Position numbers and translations under genes: made by a program. From contig MCGE01000001.1 of assembly GCA_002105175.1 (NCBI GenBank), forward strand, positions 124,001 through 188,000: a stretch of 64,000 bases of DNA, given 5' to 3'. Source of the stretch: Absidia repens. Taxonomy: Eukaryota > Mucoromycota > Mucoromycetes > Mucorales > Cunninghamellaceae. Position 1 is the first letter of the stretch. Each line of letters opens with the position of its first letter. Below are positions 26,830-38,458 of the stretch, one piece after another. The notes beneath the pieces were generated by a model that worked only from the letters and a program-made list of their open reading frames with translations, was not told the origin of the DNA and did not search any database.

Positions 26830-29621
26830 TTAGATATTCATCCGTTGTAGGCGTTGTTGTTGCAGTTGTTGTGATCCGTCTGCATCAATGCTGTGTTTTC
26901 CTGTGGTGCTGGAGGCATCGCTAGAGATATCATGGGCATAGGTAAAATGGTCAGAGATAAATTGTTGTAAAGAAGGGGAGTCTAAAATAGAATGGTATCC
27001 TTCATCGCCGCCAGAAGATTTTGACGAGTGCCGAGGTGAGCTCATAGAAGAATCGCTGTTGTTGGGGCCTTGGGAAGAAGAGGAGGCGGATGAATCAGCA
27101 GATCCACCAGTACTGTTACTATGTATAGAGCCACTGCGACTGAAGCGACTTGATGTTTCATACCAAGCAGATGATATACTTGGTGTATGATTTCTTGTTG
27201 ATGTGCTTGTCCTTGGTGTATGGTTTCGTGTTGAAGAAGACTTGGACATAGTTGGAGGTTGCTGACCCAAAGATGCAAACGTCAGTAATCGAGGTAAACG
27301 ACCAATCACCCCATTCGTATTATATAATTGTTGACCTTGGACAAGTTGAAGGAATTGCTGTTCGTCAAAGTATTTCAAGGCAGCCCATGAGGGATTCAAA
27401 AAGGAAAACGCTTTTTTCAGTCCACCAATTTTTTCTAATTGATTTAAATAAAAGATAAATAAGATACAAAAAGAATTGGAAGGTTTTTATGTATATAATA
27501 CTAGATTTCATCTGTCTTACTTACGTTTACCAATACCACCATTAGAAGCAATACCGTGCAACGGTTGCCTTGGAGCAGCCAGGGTACCCTTTGTGCCTTG
27601 TTTGAGAGGTTCCTTTCCTTTCACCATTCGACAAATATTTCGAGCAATACAAACACCAGATATAGTGGCAGCATAACCAGTTTTTTCTTCAGTAACATTG
27701 GTGACATCGCCACCAGCGAAGATATGTTGGAATTCCCAGTGTTCTACTTGAAGGGTAGGTTTCACTTGAATGCGGCCCCAGGTATCCACACAGACATCAA
27801 GAGTAGGAGATGTTGAGAAGAGACTGCTGTTTGCTTGAGTGCCAGTTGTTAAGAAGACCTTGTCATATCCACGATAGAGTTTTCCGCTTGAGCCAACATA
27901 GGTATTATTTGTGGAAGCGACATCAAAATCAATAATGCGCTCGTTGCAGATAATGTTGACACCCATGGCCAAAAGGTATTTGGTTGCTTTTTGTTGTTGT
28001 TCAATTGAGCTACGACATACGACGGATGAGTTTGATTCCACAATAGTGACCTTTTTGTGAGGATAGGGTCCCGGAAACTTGGTTTGAGCGAGTTCACTAA
28101 TGATCGAAAAAAAAATCGATGAGTGTTACATGGTCCCTTTTCTCGCTGTACACAAAAAGATCAAAAAGGGAAATTTTACCTGGCAAGTTCACATCCAACA
28201 AGACCACCGCCTAAAATATAATGAAACAATAAGGATGATTATGAGTCAAAAACAATCTAGAATTAGGATATCAACAAAAAAATATTTGTGTATATAAATA
28301 GTTACCGATGATAAGAATTGATTGTGCAGTAAGGACTTCAGCATAGGCTTCTTCAATGCCAGTCAGTCTATACAATGCTGAGATGTCATTCGATTTGAGT
28401 GAAGAGTTGTAAGAGCTGCCAGTAGCCATCACCATGTAGTCAAAGGAGACCTATAAACGGAAATAAAAAAGCTGACATAAGTGCCATGCATGCCAAGAGC
28501 CATTTCATTTTCATTATTTACATGTTCACCGTTAACTAAAACGGATTTCGCATCTTGACTAATTTCATCGACATAACCAATAATGACCTTTCCATTCTTC
28601 ACATAGGAGTCATGTTGGACACGTAATGAAGTGGATTGATGGGGGTTGACTAACTTCCTTACAATACCAGGAGTATATTCGAAGGCAGCTACAATAAACA
28701 AAGGATGAGGTAAATACAAATGACATAAATAGAGAGGATTTTGTTTTCTTTACCTTTTGTATCAATCAAGGTAATATGAAAGATGGGCATAGCATCTAAA
28801 ATAGAAGCAACAGTGAATCCCTAAAATGAAAATAGTAAATATTAGTAAAAGGTAGACAAATATAGGACAATTCATGCTTACCACAAAACCACCACCAATA
28901 ATACAGACATGTATTTTTTTCTTGTCGGGAAGAGGTCTACTGTTCAAAAAATGACATGATTTTAGGAACTTGTACTACGCGGAGCTTTTTCCCTGGATTT
29001 TTTTTTTTTTTCAACTTACTTGGGTCCTTGGATGGAGGATTGTTGAGTTTGGATATATTCTGACAGTTTGAGTTGCTACCACCAAATAAGACACAAAAGA
29101 ATAAAACAAGTTAGTATGAATAATAATTATAATTATAATGAATCAGTACTTACGAGCATAGTTAAGACTTCACTTTCAGTTTCCTTCAGTGTATCCAGCG
29201 CTTCGTCGCGGTCAATAATCGACCATTTCAAGGTATCCATTTTTCTTTTGACTTGTTCTTGGGTAGTGATATTCAGTTCCATGGGTGCCCCAACCGCAAT
29301 GAATGTTTTGTAAATACTATCAAAAGGGAGACGGGGTTTATAAAAAAATTGAAGTCGTTGTATTGGTCCCATTCCTACTTACCGATGTAAGGAGTGTTCA
29401 ATGTAACGTTGATTGACTTCATGACGCAATTGTGACATGGCTTCAATGAATAATAAATTTTCATGACACCAGGTACGGCCAAGAAAGACTTCAAAGTCAT
29501 TCAAAAGCTTTGGATCTGCGAGTACACGTTGTAATAAAAACGGGATTGTCATTGATGGAGGTGAAGAAGCATGAGATCGAGAGGTGGTAAAAGAAGAAGA
29601 CGAATCTATAGAAGGCGCCAT
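26830..29621 (-). CDS. RGS domain fused to FSP1/AIFM2-like FAD-NAD(P)H oxidoreductase
   Basis: Ten exons join in phase to 698 residues: 29383-29621, 29154-29316, 29020-29075, 28882-28939, 28754-28820, 28522-28688, 28306-28450, 28180-28210, 27531-28096, 26830-27434. Residues about 24-138 read as an RGS-type helical domain (LNDFEVFLGRTWCHENLLFIEA, IYKTFIAVGAPMELNI). Then comes a type II NADH dehydrogenase/AIF-like fold: FAD-binding GGGFVG at 168-173, ATGSSYN, NAD(P)-binding GGGLVG at 299-304, and AGGD at 436-439. FSP1-like enzymes reduce quinones with NAD(P)H; RGS domains accelerate GTP hydrolysis on G-alpha. The last 140 or so residues are Ser-rich with Gln runs. Coding phase runs through exons 2-4 with no spare start codon, so the fusion is not two adjacent genes unless an exon is misplaced. 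Confidence 0.87.
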
Positions 29622-30903
29622 GGTATATAATAATAGAAATAAGAAGAAGAAAAAAAGATATGGCTTCCCCGCGTTAATAAAAAGAAGAGACAAAAAAAAA
29701 AAGAAAAAATAGAAGGAAGAAGAGCGACGAAAAATTAAATTCGATCGCGATTTGACTTTATTCCCAATTATTTGGTTGTAGAGCCGCCTACTTTGGGCTA
29801 AAACTGTATTTTCTAGCTGACAGCAAACATTCCCCTTTTCCTCTCCACCCCCTGAATCGCATGACTTTATTTACCCAATCGGATACCCTCAATTCTGCTT
29901 AGTTTGCATGCATTCCTTTTTTAACTACCGCTCTTCTTCCACTGCTGGGTTCATAACGAAGTGTCTTTGTTATTGATTGATGTATGTTGTACCTTTACAT
30001 AATAAGGGCTAAAAAAATACCTTATCGATAGAAATATTTGATCGAAGCTAACGAATGATGATCACAGGATCATAACCCTATTTTAAATAATGATAATAAT
30101 AATAACGATAATCATGGAGTGTGATTTCCAAATGTCACAATTCAGCTGAAGGACAATATCGTATAAACTCCATTAGGAAAAACGACATGTCTTTAATCAC
30201 TGTATCCAACCTATATTTAATGGGGAACTCGGATATAGGATACATAACAAACTAGTTAACAAAGTCAAAACCAACCTCCAATCATAACCAAAAGTTGGCA
30301 AAAGTAATCTATCCTTTTTTTCTTTTTTTTTCTTTTGGCATATGGCAAAATAATAGCACCGATCATGAAAAAACGTACGACTTCTGTGCCTCAACTTTTT
30401 AGCTCCGTTTCGTTCACTAAAAAGAAAAAAAGAAAAAAAAAAGTTAAGGGACCGGAACAGTTGACACATGGACATGCGTAATGATGATGATAATAAACTT
30501 ATTTTCAGATGTCTCGAGGGTTTACCCTATTCTTCCGCGCTAAATATTGGGCGGAATACACCTACACTCAATGGCATTATTAATAAAGTGCAAATATTGA
30601 CTGAATATGAGAGTAATAAATGAAAAAATACATTTTTTATTGATGCTTGTTCTAGACGTACACAGATATATAAAAATAAATAGTGAAGTATGCGAAGGAT
30701 ACGGTGGTAAAATACAATAAACTATGTCAGAAAATAAGATATATGGGGGAAGAGGTCAAAAAATCTATCTATTTCTATCACACACATATAATGCGTTGGC
30801 CTGTTGCGAAATGTCATGGGGTTGTTGGGGTCTTGAGGTTCCTGAGGATAAATAATCATGCTTTCGTGGCTTGTTGCATTTGATCCTATTGTCATAAAAA
30901 GGT

Positions 30904-32187
30904 TCAGTTGATACACAATACAACATGTTCGTACATCCGAGCACATATCCTTTTTTGTACAATGTTTCCCGTTGGATTCACTTTTTCGGAGCTTGATGAT
31001 TTGTTGCTTCGGAATGATTCTATCAGCTAAAAAAGAAAAAATACATGTATAAAAAAACGTGGATATATATGATGAGTATAACTTGTCCCCCTGATCGTAT
31101 TCTTTTACATTGTCATACTTACACTCCATGTAAAACCAGGGGGGGGAGGCTGTGATCTATAATAAAGCCATGTTGCATCTGGAGTTGATTGACGGCTGTC
31201 AATATATGGTATACATAATCCTAAAAGAGGAAATCAAATCACTCAAGCCATTCAACCCATTTCCCAAGAATCTCTTTTTCTTTTTTGGAACCTTACCAAG
31301 CACCAAATTTCAGAGTTTTCCAAAGATCACCCTTTAGGTTTTAGCCTCCAGTCACGACGCGCACAGTAAGCCCGCGATTCTCCCGCATAAGTTTTGTACC
31401 TATCCACAATAGGATTTATCTATTTGAAAGCATGAATACACCCAACACAGTAAAAAAAAAAAAAAAAAAAAAGTAAGTCCAATATCATTCCTAATGTACG
31501 CTACATCCGTCCACTGTCTACATACATTGATGATAATAGAATCCATTTTCATTTTACCTTGAGCAAAACCACACACACACGCACACATACACAGACTAGT
31601 ATTCGGATCTTCGGTCGCCGTAGCCGGAACACCAGTATCATCATCATCATCAGCATCAGCACCAGCACCAGCACCAGCACCAGCACCAGCACCAGCAGCA
31701 CTTTGTCATTCGTCTTGGTTCTATTGCTTTTCTACTGAGTGTTTGTCTGAGTTATTTTTTCTTGATTAACAAAACGAGGGCGACGGGGCTAGGACCCAGT
31801 CATTGGTATTGCCCCTGGCACTGCATTGATTTGCCACGGACTCCGCTGGCTTGTTCACGTTTTCTACCGACAATTCGAATCGCTCTCCAGTTCCTATCAT
31901 TCGCGCGTCATTTGTTAAACCTAGTGATACTATAAAATAGGATGGGAAATAGTTAGGTTCAGTAATATCAAATATTGCCGCGGGACACGGTGTTAGCTTT
32001 CCCCTAACAATACTTGCCTTCGCTTTTTCACACATACACCCTCAGAGCCCCGAAGATAAGGTTCCCATAACCATATTGATACCTTGCTGTACAATTTTTT
32101 TTTTGTTTTGGTGTTGGTCAATGATAATGTCCATGGACACTTTCTATGGAGAGCAGTGTTGGCACACAATGGTGATGAGATAGACAA
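30904..32187 (-). pseudogene. Gene-like, apparently broken sequence
   Basis: Several stretches look coding and are bounded by canonical splice signals on the minus strand: a block ending GTAAGT at about 31121 preceded by TTTTAG, and a last exon from about 31026 to a TGA at 30904-30906 (together reading CIPYIDSRQSTPDATWLYYR then LIESFRSNKSSSSEKV). Further upstream lie NPIVDRYKTYAGESRAYCA near 31350-31430 and SLGLTNDARMIGTGERFE near 31870-31930. I could not join these in one phase, because stop codons or shifts intervene. A trinucleotide/hexanucleotide repeat (31638-31701) would encode Ala-Gly/Asp repeats. It may be a decayed gene, or a real one with several base errors. Family unknown. Confidence 0.3.
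31638..31701. repeat. ATC/CAGCAC microsatellite
   Basis: Tandem ATC units pass into CAGCAC units, about 64 bp. On the minus strand the repeat reads as GGTGCT units, encoding Gly-Ala if translated. Confidence 0.85.
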
Positions 32188-32806
32188 TCAAATATAGAGA
32201 GAAATGCCAGAGAAGAAGGTCAAAACGAGGTTACCAAAGAATGTAGCTAATGTGTGACTGTAAACGTGCGCCAGATTTAAAATAGACAAAGAGATATAAA
32301 GAGACAAAGGGAAATGAGAACAAAGTCCCTGTGTTCGCCAAAAAAAAAAAATGAATAAAGTTGCTGAGTTGGAATTACCTACAATGGTTGAGCAGGGACC
32401 ACCTTGTCATTGGTAACAAAAAAAAAAATATATGTAATAACAAGTAACAAGTAAAAGTTTATTAAAATATCAACTACTTTACCCCTTCAAGCATATACCG
32501 GGCCATGTTTAATGGGATAAATAAGAAATAGGAATATAAGAATACAAAATAAGATAATAGATATAAAATAGAGTAAAAAATAAGAGAGGAAAACAACAAA
32601 TAATAAGGGAATGGAAGGGAAGGGGCGGGGAAGAAATACATCATAAAAGGTAAATATAAAAAAAAAAACTGTGATAAAACAAGCTGACTCTAAAGTAAAA
32701 AAGAGGACCGACAAAAAAAAACATGTGAGGGAGGAGGAGGCAAATGAAGGGAGACTGAGAGGTAAAACAAAAGAAAAACGGGGCGTATGGTAATAAGAGA
32801 GCATTA

Positions 32807-34798
32807 TCATTCAGTAGGGCGACCAGCGTCCACCGGGGATGGCTTGTCCAAAGTGGAAGGAGCATACGACGAAAGCTGTTGTTTTGCAGTTGTTGCATTG
32901 GCTGCCGTTGTAGGAGTGGTATTGTTATTGTTGTTATCAGGATAGGGGTACGAAGATGTCGAATCAACATAAGGCGACGCAGAGGAAGAGGACGACGACG
33001 GATGAGGATGTGGTTGTTGATATTGATTAGCATAATAGGGTGGTAATTGTTGCCGCTGCTGCTGCTGCTGTGTTGGAGGAGGAGGGGGTTGTTGATCGGC
33101 CACATGTTTTACATCCGACGAAGACGCAAGTGTTGGTGGCTTGAAAGGCTGATGATCACTATAAACCACGGATCGTCGAGGACCAGCAGCAGTGGACGAT
33201 GGAACGCCTGCATATTTATCATCAATAGGTGAGGTGAGTGGTGTTGTTTGTTGGGGCGGATAATAACCTTGTTGTTGGTGGTGATGCTGCTGAGTATGAC
33301 CATAGGAAGAGGATGGCATAACATAATCAGATTCGGTATAACCTGGTCGAGTCGACGACGATCCGACAGCGGTGGAGGAGGGAGGAGGCACAATGGGTGG
33401 ATAAAAGGAAGGTGGATACGTCGAATAAGGGCCAAAATCATGTGATGGGGAGGTGGAAGACTCATAAAACGACTAGGACCTTGCTGATACTGATCATCCA
33501 TTGACGCAGGATGTGGGTGAGGTGGAAGAGAGCTCATACCAGGAGGAGGAGGACCGTAAGGGCTTGTAAGCGCAGGGTTGCCACCAGCAGCAACGACAGC
33601 AGCAGCAGCAGCGGCAGCAGACGCATCCGTGGGAAGGGTCGCGGCGTCCACATTACGATAACGAGAATGGAAATCCGCATAATGGCCCGGGCTTCGTCCA
33701 CGCACCACCAAAGGAGCGGAAGTACAAGTTGCGACACGTAGGGAGGGACCATTGGAAGTATTTGCATACAAATCCACGACAATTTCATAGTATTGTTGAG
33801 CAGCACGACGTTTCCCATTGTTGGCAGTAGCAGTCTTGAATTGCATGCGTTCAAAAGTGACAATGTTGTGATTTGAGCCGACAGGAGCGAGATGCAGGTT
33901 GCCGCCTGAGCGCAAGGCCCGAGGTTGAGGGACCATTTGAGGGCCTTTATCACGCTTGGGTGTGTGTTGAATCAAGTCAATTTTCTTGTCGCTTCCAGAG
34001 ACACAAGCACTGACACCGATTGAGAAGTAATCCACCTGGAAGAGCTGCCCCTGCTCGGATTGTACAAGGCACGGTACTTCAGATCCTTGAACCAAATAGC
34101 TAACGCCATGCACATCAAAGGTAGCACTGACTTGGAAGTAATTGCGCCGGTAGCACGTCCAATCTTGATCTGCACGAAAGAACCCACGGTCCATCTTGAC
34201 ATGTATCTGTAGTTGATGCCTAATAGTGCAAAGTATGTGTTTGATTGTAAGTGGCATGATCTTTTTTTTTTTTTTTTTTTTTTAACTATGCTACTAATTA
34301 TTGCGTTCTGTGTAGACTTACCCATTACTTTGATCCATATTCCAAATATCCAAAAGTTGCTTTGTTTGTGTGAAGCTAGGCCCCGTTTCAAAAGTGAACA
34401 TCGAGGATTCCGTACGTCGTCGCCGAGTAGGTGAGGTTGGGTAGGGATTGCTTTGGAAGCTTGCTGTGGAAAAGCTGGAAGCGCGTCCTGCCGATCGAGC
34501 TTTGTGCGCAGAATCGTCGTCAACAGTTTCGTTTTGAGCTACAGGCAGGTTTGATTCAGGTCTTGGTGTGTTCGGTTGAGATAATGACATGAGCCTAAAA
34601 TAAAACAAAAAGGCATGGTTGGTTTAGTCTCATCATCAGTTCTGTGCAAGTTCAATTTTCCTTCCTTTTTCTTTACGTTGATGATATGGGGGTATTTCCG
34701 TTTGAAGTAGGAACATAGCCTGTAGAATAAGGATAATTGTTGGTCCCATAGCCTTGTTCTTGTGATGAAGAAGGTGCCCAATTGTTATTATCTTGCAT
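32807..34798 (-). CDS. NDT80/PhoG-type transcription factor
   Basis: DNA-binding regulator of the p53-like Ndt80 family, which includes yeast Ndt80 and Neurospora VIB-1; those act in meiosis, nutrient response or cell death. Exons: 34677-34798, 34322-34594, 32807-34219. The DNA-binding domain occupies roughly residues 132-330: FFRADQDWTCYRRNYFQVS, FSIGVSACVSGSDKKIDLIQ, HTPKRDKGPQ, VTFERMQFKTATANNGKRRA, YYEIVVDLYA. Poly-Ala and a long Pro/Gln/Ser/His-rich tail follow. The frame shifts by one base near 33447-33450, a run of four G on the plus strand; one further base there would give one frame of about 602 residues. No intron with matching phase fits. Downstream targets in Mucorales are unknown. 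Confidence 0.87.
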
Positions 34799-36389
34799 CT
34801 TTTCTTGATAAAAACAGAAAGAAAGAAAAAAAAAAGGGCAAAAAATGACCACCTCAATAAAAAGGACAAAAACTCAATTCTTATTTTTATGTTACACACA
34901 TGTATTTTATTGGATGAGACGCTCCAGATACAGTGTTCTCGGTTTAAACACCGCATATATGAAAATGGATCCCCTTTCTCCTCCTCATATGTAAACGAAA
35001 TGATGATGATATATCGTATCATCATTTCATCCTAATACCATATCATATTTTGAAAGGGCTAAGGTTTAAAATATTTTGTACCTTTGAAAGTGTACTTTTA
35101 ACTACTTAATCAGTGTCAAAGAGAGGCCCTTACTGAGGATGATCCATGATATTTTATTTTAGAGAAAACTTAGTTTCAACTACCGTTTGCACTCCACTAA
35201 TTTTTAAAATTTAATGGTCAGTGCAGTGCTTTCCAAATTTACTCCTCAAATTGGTCTAAACTCTCTTTGCAGGTTGCGATAAACTGGTATATAAAATAAA
35301 AGTATCGAGGATGATAGATCTGCCCGTTTCCTTCAAAGTTTCGAAATTTATTCAAAACCATGTTTCTTGACAAAAGCGTGTTTCAAATAAAAAAGGCGGG
35401 TGAAAGGGGAAAGAAAGACTGTACCTAAGTCTGTCACGGCGCCCTTATTTTTTTTTTTTTAAAAAAAAAACCAAAATACATAAATACATATATGGCCGAA
35501 GCTTAAACCTGTGCTTTCCCTAGTACGTTATTTTTCCCACAAAATATATAAATCGACTATTAAATAATTATAAAATCAATGGATTGTCACTGACACTTGC
35601 ACTAAATTGGCTCTGTATTCTCTTTACCAAAAGAACAATTTTCTGAGCAAACACTGATTCAAAGTCCGGGAGTTAGCGCTTTCTTCACCTTTTTCTTAAA
35701 TTCTTTTGGTTGGCAACCGCCTAAAAAAAAACCAACTGCAGAAGATTTCTGTGCCATCACTTGATGATTCCACGCGCTTTTTTCTTCCCTCGATATGGCT
35801 GTTTTTTATTTTACCAGCAAGACAAGCAAGACGCAAAAAGTACGGATGTCGGATTGTGAGCAAAGGCTATTTCGGACAGAAAAAAACTACCAACAAGGAG
35901 CTTGTATAAGAAATATCAAAGCCTTTTTTTTTTTTTATTCGTTTGGTGAAATATTTTGCTCAACAATCATTTACTTAAGGTCACCCCCAGTTTATTTTTT
36001 TCTTGGAAAAAATAATATAGAAGTTTTTAGCGTCAGAAGAAGTGGTGAATGTCATACTTTCGTGTCTTACCCCGCGTTGGAGAAGTTTAGGGCATTCCAA
36101 AACAAAGAGGGTTTTGTGAAATACAAAGAAAGGGTGAGGTATATTGTTGAAGAGCTGGCATTGATAAGATGGGCTTTGGTGTATTTTTCATATTACCCCA
36201 TACTTAATTAGAATAATGAACCGGGTATATACAGAGTATGTCAGTCAAGTGAAGGCTATAACATTTTATAGTAAACACTAACATGGCAGTACGGATTATG
36301 TCGGTTGATATGAATTGAAGAGCAACAATAGAGCCCTGTCTTATAGTAAATGACATCGAACCTCACACAAGTTGCCGGGACGTCCGGGG

Positions 36390-37390
36390 GGGAATAGTCA
36401 GAGTGGGTGACCTAGAAAGCAGGCGATTGATAGAACACTCACGAAATAGCGACAGTAAAGGCTTTGCTCCTTATATAATAGGTTAGATGATGGGTAATAA
36501 AATGACATATTATTATTTGAAGTAGTTTGGTAGAGACTAAATAAAGCGCGGGGTTTTCGTTATGGCATAAGATTTATTGCAATAGCATAAAGGAGATTGA
36601 TGAGGGATCTGAAGAATGGTCTTCACTAATCTAAAGGTACAATCGCGGAAAGAGATTTAGTATATTGCACTGTAAATTGGCCTGAGAATGACTAAAGGGA
36701 CATGTGTTATTGAAACACAGTGCTATCAATATTCATAGGAGGTAATGGGTAAAAAAAAAAAAAAAAAGGATCTACTACACAAGACATGAGAGAAACTGAA
36801 GACGCATTTTTCACTGGAGCAAGTAAAAAGAGACATATTTTATTCAAATGTAGATAAAAAGTATAACAAACTAACGCTAAATGAAGCTAATAAAGGTTTC
36901 AATAAACCAGACAATGGTGATCCAAAATCCTAGATCCAAAATGAAAGGGCTTCCCCATGCATCTAGTAATCCCTGAGCTGAAAGCCCTTCTAAACTAGTC
37001 CTGACACTAATCTAAGATCGCCATAATCCCAAAGAATGAATGATGAAGAAGAAAGGAAAGAAAGAAGAGAGAGAAAGAGAGACAGAGAGAGGATAAAAAT
37101 AAATGTGGGAGAAAATAAGATTCACGTGGGCGGGATTTGAAACGTTTTTTTGGGGGGGTCCATCCTGAGGATTAGGTTTGTGATTTTTTTTGGTGAATAC
37201 AAAAAAGGCAACCTCTCCTACATTCAGCAACGTACAACGTCATTCATGGTTATCTTACCATGAAAGAGTAGCCAGTACCATTTAACATGGCTGGAACGGT
37301 GGTTCTTTTTTGTTGATGCTTTGCAGACAAGATGTAGCAATGCGACCAAGTTTAATTTATCCGTATTCTCTGACATTCTACAGCACTGGC
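36390..37390 (-). repeat. Dispersed repeat family, copy D
   Basis: Direct-orientation relative of copy A along about 1 kb. The core is at 36934-37004, AATAAA-type signal (minus strand) near 36838, CACGTG at 37123-37128. Beyond the E-box, homology to copy A continues through TTTGCAGACAAG-like sequence to about 37390. Confidence 0.75.
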
Positions 37391-37401
37391 AAAGTATTTT
37401 G

Positions 37402-37436
<35 letters not shown>

Positions 37437-37554
37437 CGCCCAAAACCGTCGTCGGGAGAATCCTAAATACTAGCAAAATACAGTAAAATAATAAAATCGC
37501 CTAACGAAATACCTCCAGGCATAACTGACGCCAGCAATACATATCAAAAACACT

Positions 37555-38075
37555 GCAAAGGATCTACTGCAGATAGAATGAGGAGGACTACTGGGAGATC
37601 TGAAGAATTGTCATCGCTAATCTAAAGAAACAGATGAACAAAGCGATCTTTTTTTTTTTTTTTTTTTTTTTTGTATGTTGAACAAAGCGATCTGTTGCAA
37701 AAGACAAAGAAGCGACTACCGGAACATTTTTAATTAAAGTAAGTAAAAAGGGAAATATTTTATTCAAATATAGATTCAAAATACGAACAAAACTAATACT
37801 AAACTAAAGTAATGAAGACCCTAATAAGCCAACTAAAGCTGGTCATAATTCTGAATCCAAAATGAAAGGGTCTTCCCATGCATGTTGTAATCCCTGCGCT
37901 GAAAACCCTTTTGAACAAGACCTGACACCAATCTAAGTCCAAAATAACCTCAAAAAAGTTGAATGATGAAGAAAAAAAAAAAAAAAGAAAGAAGAAGAAA
38001 ATGAAAAGAAAGAGAGCTAAAATAATAAAGCATGAGAGAATATAAAATTCACGTGTGCGGGATTTGAAATGTTTT
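37555..38075 (-). repeat. Dispersed repeat family, copy E
   Basis: Shorter copy in the same orientation as D, beginning about 165 bp after D ends. The core is at 37855-37925, CACGTG at 38050-38055. It lacks the far flanks found in A and D. Confidence 0.72.
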
Positions 38076-38458
38076 CTGTTCGATCTGGTTATAAGGTGGT
38101 ATGATATGAGGTATTTTTATTGTAAACGAGGAAGTCATACATATACATACATATATATATATATATAAGTATATAGAAGAGGATAGCAAATCATATGGAT
38201 GATATTTTATTAAGTTCAAACAAAAGATATACAGGAATGGGAAGGAATGGATTCAATCACAAAAAGTTCTTTTTCAAGTGTAAAAAAATAATAGCTACAG
38301 ATGATAAATGTATATAATATAAATAATAAAGATAAATAAATAGTAAATATTAATAATTGAAAAAGGGGATGTGATGTGGAAATGAATAAATGGAGCATAA
38401 AAAGGAACCGGAGTCATGGAAAGAGTGTGTGTATGTATGAGTGAGTGAGTGAGACTAG

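Larger units (their letters stand above)
29622..32806. other. Intergenic stretch with possible decayed gene
   Basis: Apart from the gene-like block at 30.9-32.2 kb (listed separately), this stretch shows only AT-rich sequence, the promoter of the RGS-oxidoreductase gene, and minus-strand polyadenylation-like signals near 30640 and 32460. Confidence 0.45.
34799..38458. other. Intergenic stretch with tandem repeat copies D and E
   Basis: 3.7 kb. An open frame at 35795-36211 (+) has no recognisable domain or splice partners and is not called. There are two direct repeat copies (D, E), a run of about 29 A near 37404-37433, a run of about 22 T near 37650-37671, an AG-rich stretch near 37050-37092, and (AT)n near 38150. 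KIN1 3' signals lie near 38200-38350. Confidence 0.55.

Noticed and set aside
32807..33391. Separate Pro/Gln-rich gene downstream of NDT80
   Set aside because: It continues the NDT80 tail in the shifted frame; better explained by one missing base than by a second gene.
33534..33953. Overlapping minus-strand frames within the NDT80 gene
   Set aside because: Out of frame with the conserved DNA-binding domain; no independent start or domain.
34219..34798. Velvet-family factor
   Set aside because: The first impression of this regulator was velvet, but the FFRADQDWTCYRRNYFQVS and HTPKRDKGPQ blocks are those of the NDT80/PhoG family.
35795..36211. 138-codon open frame on the plus strand
   Set aside because: No domain, no splice partners, atypical composition and no poly(A) signal; most likely chance.
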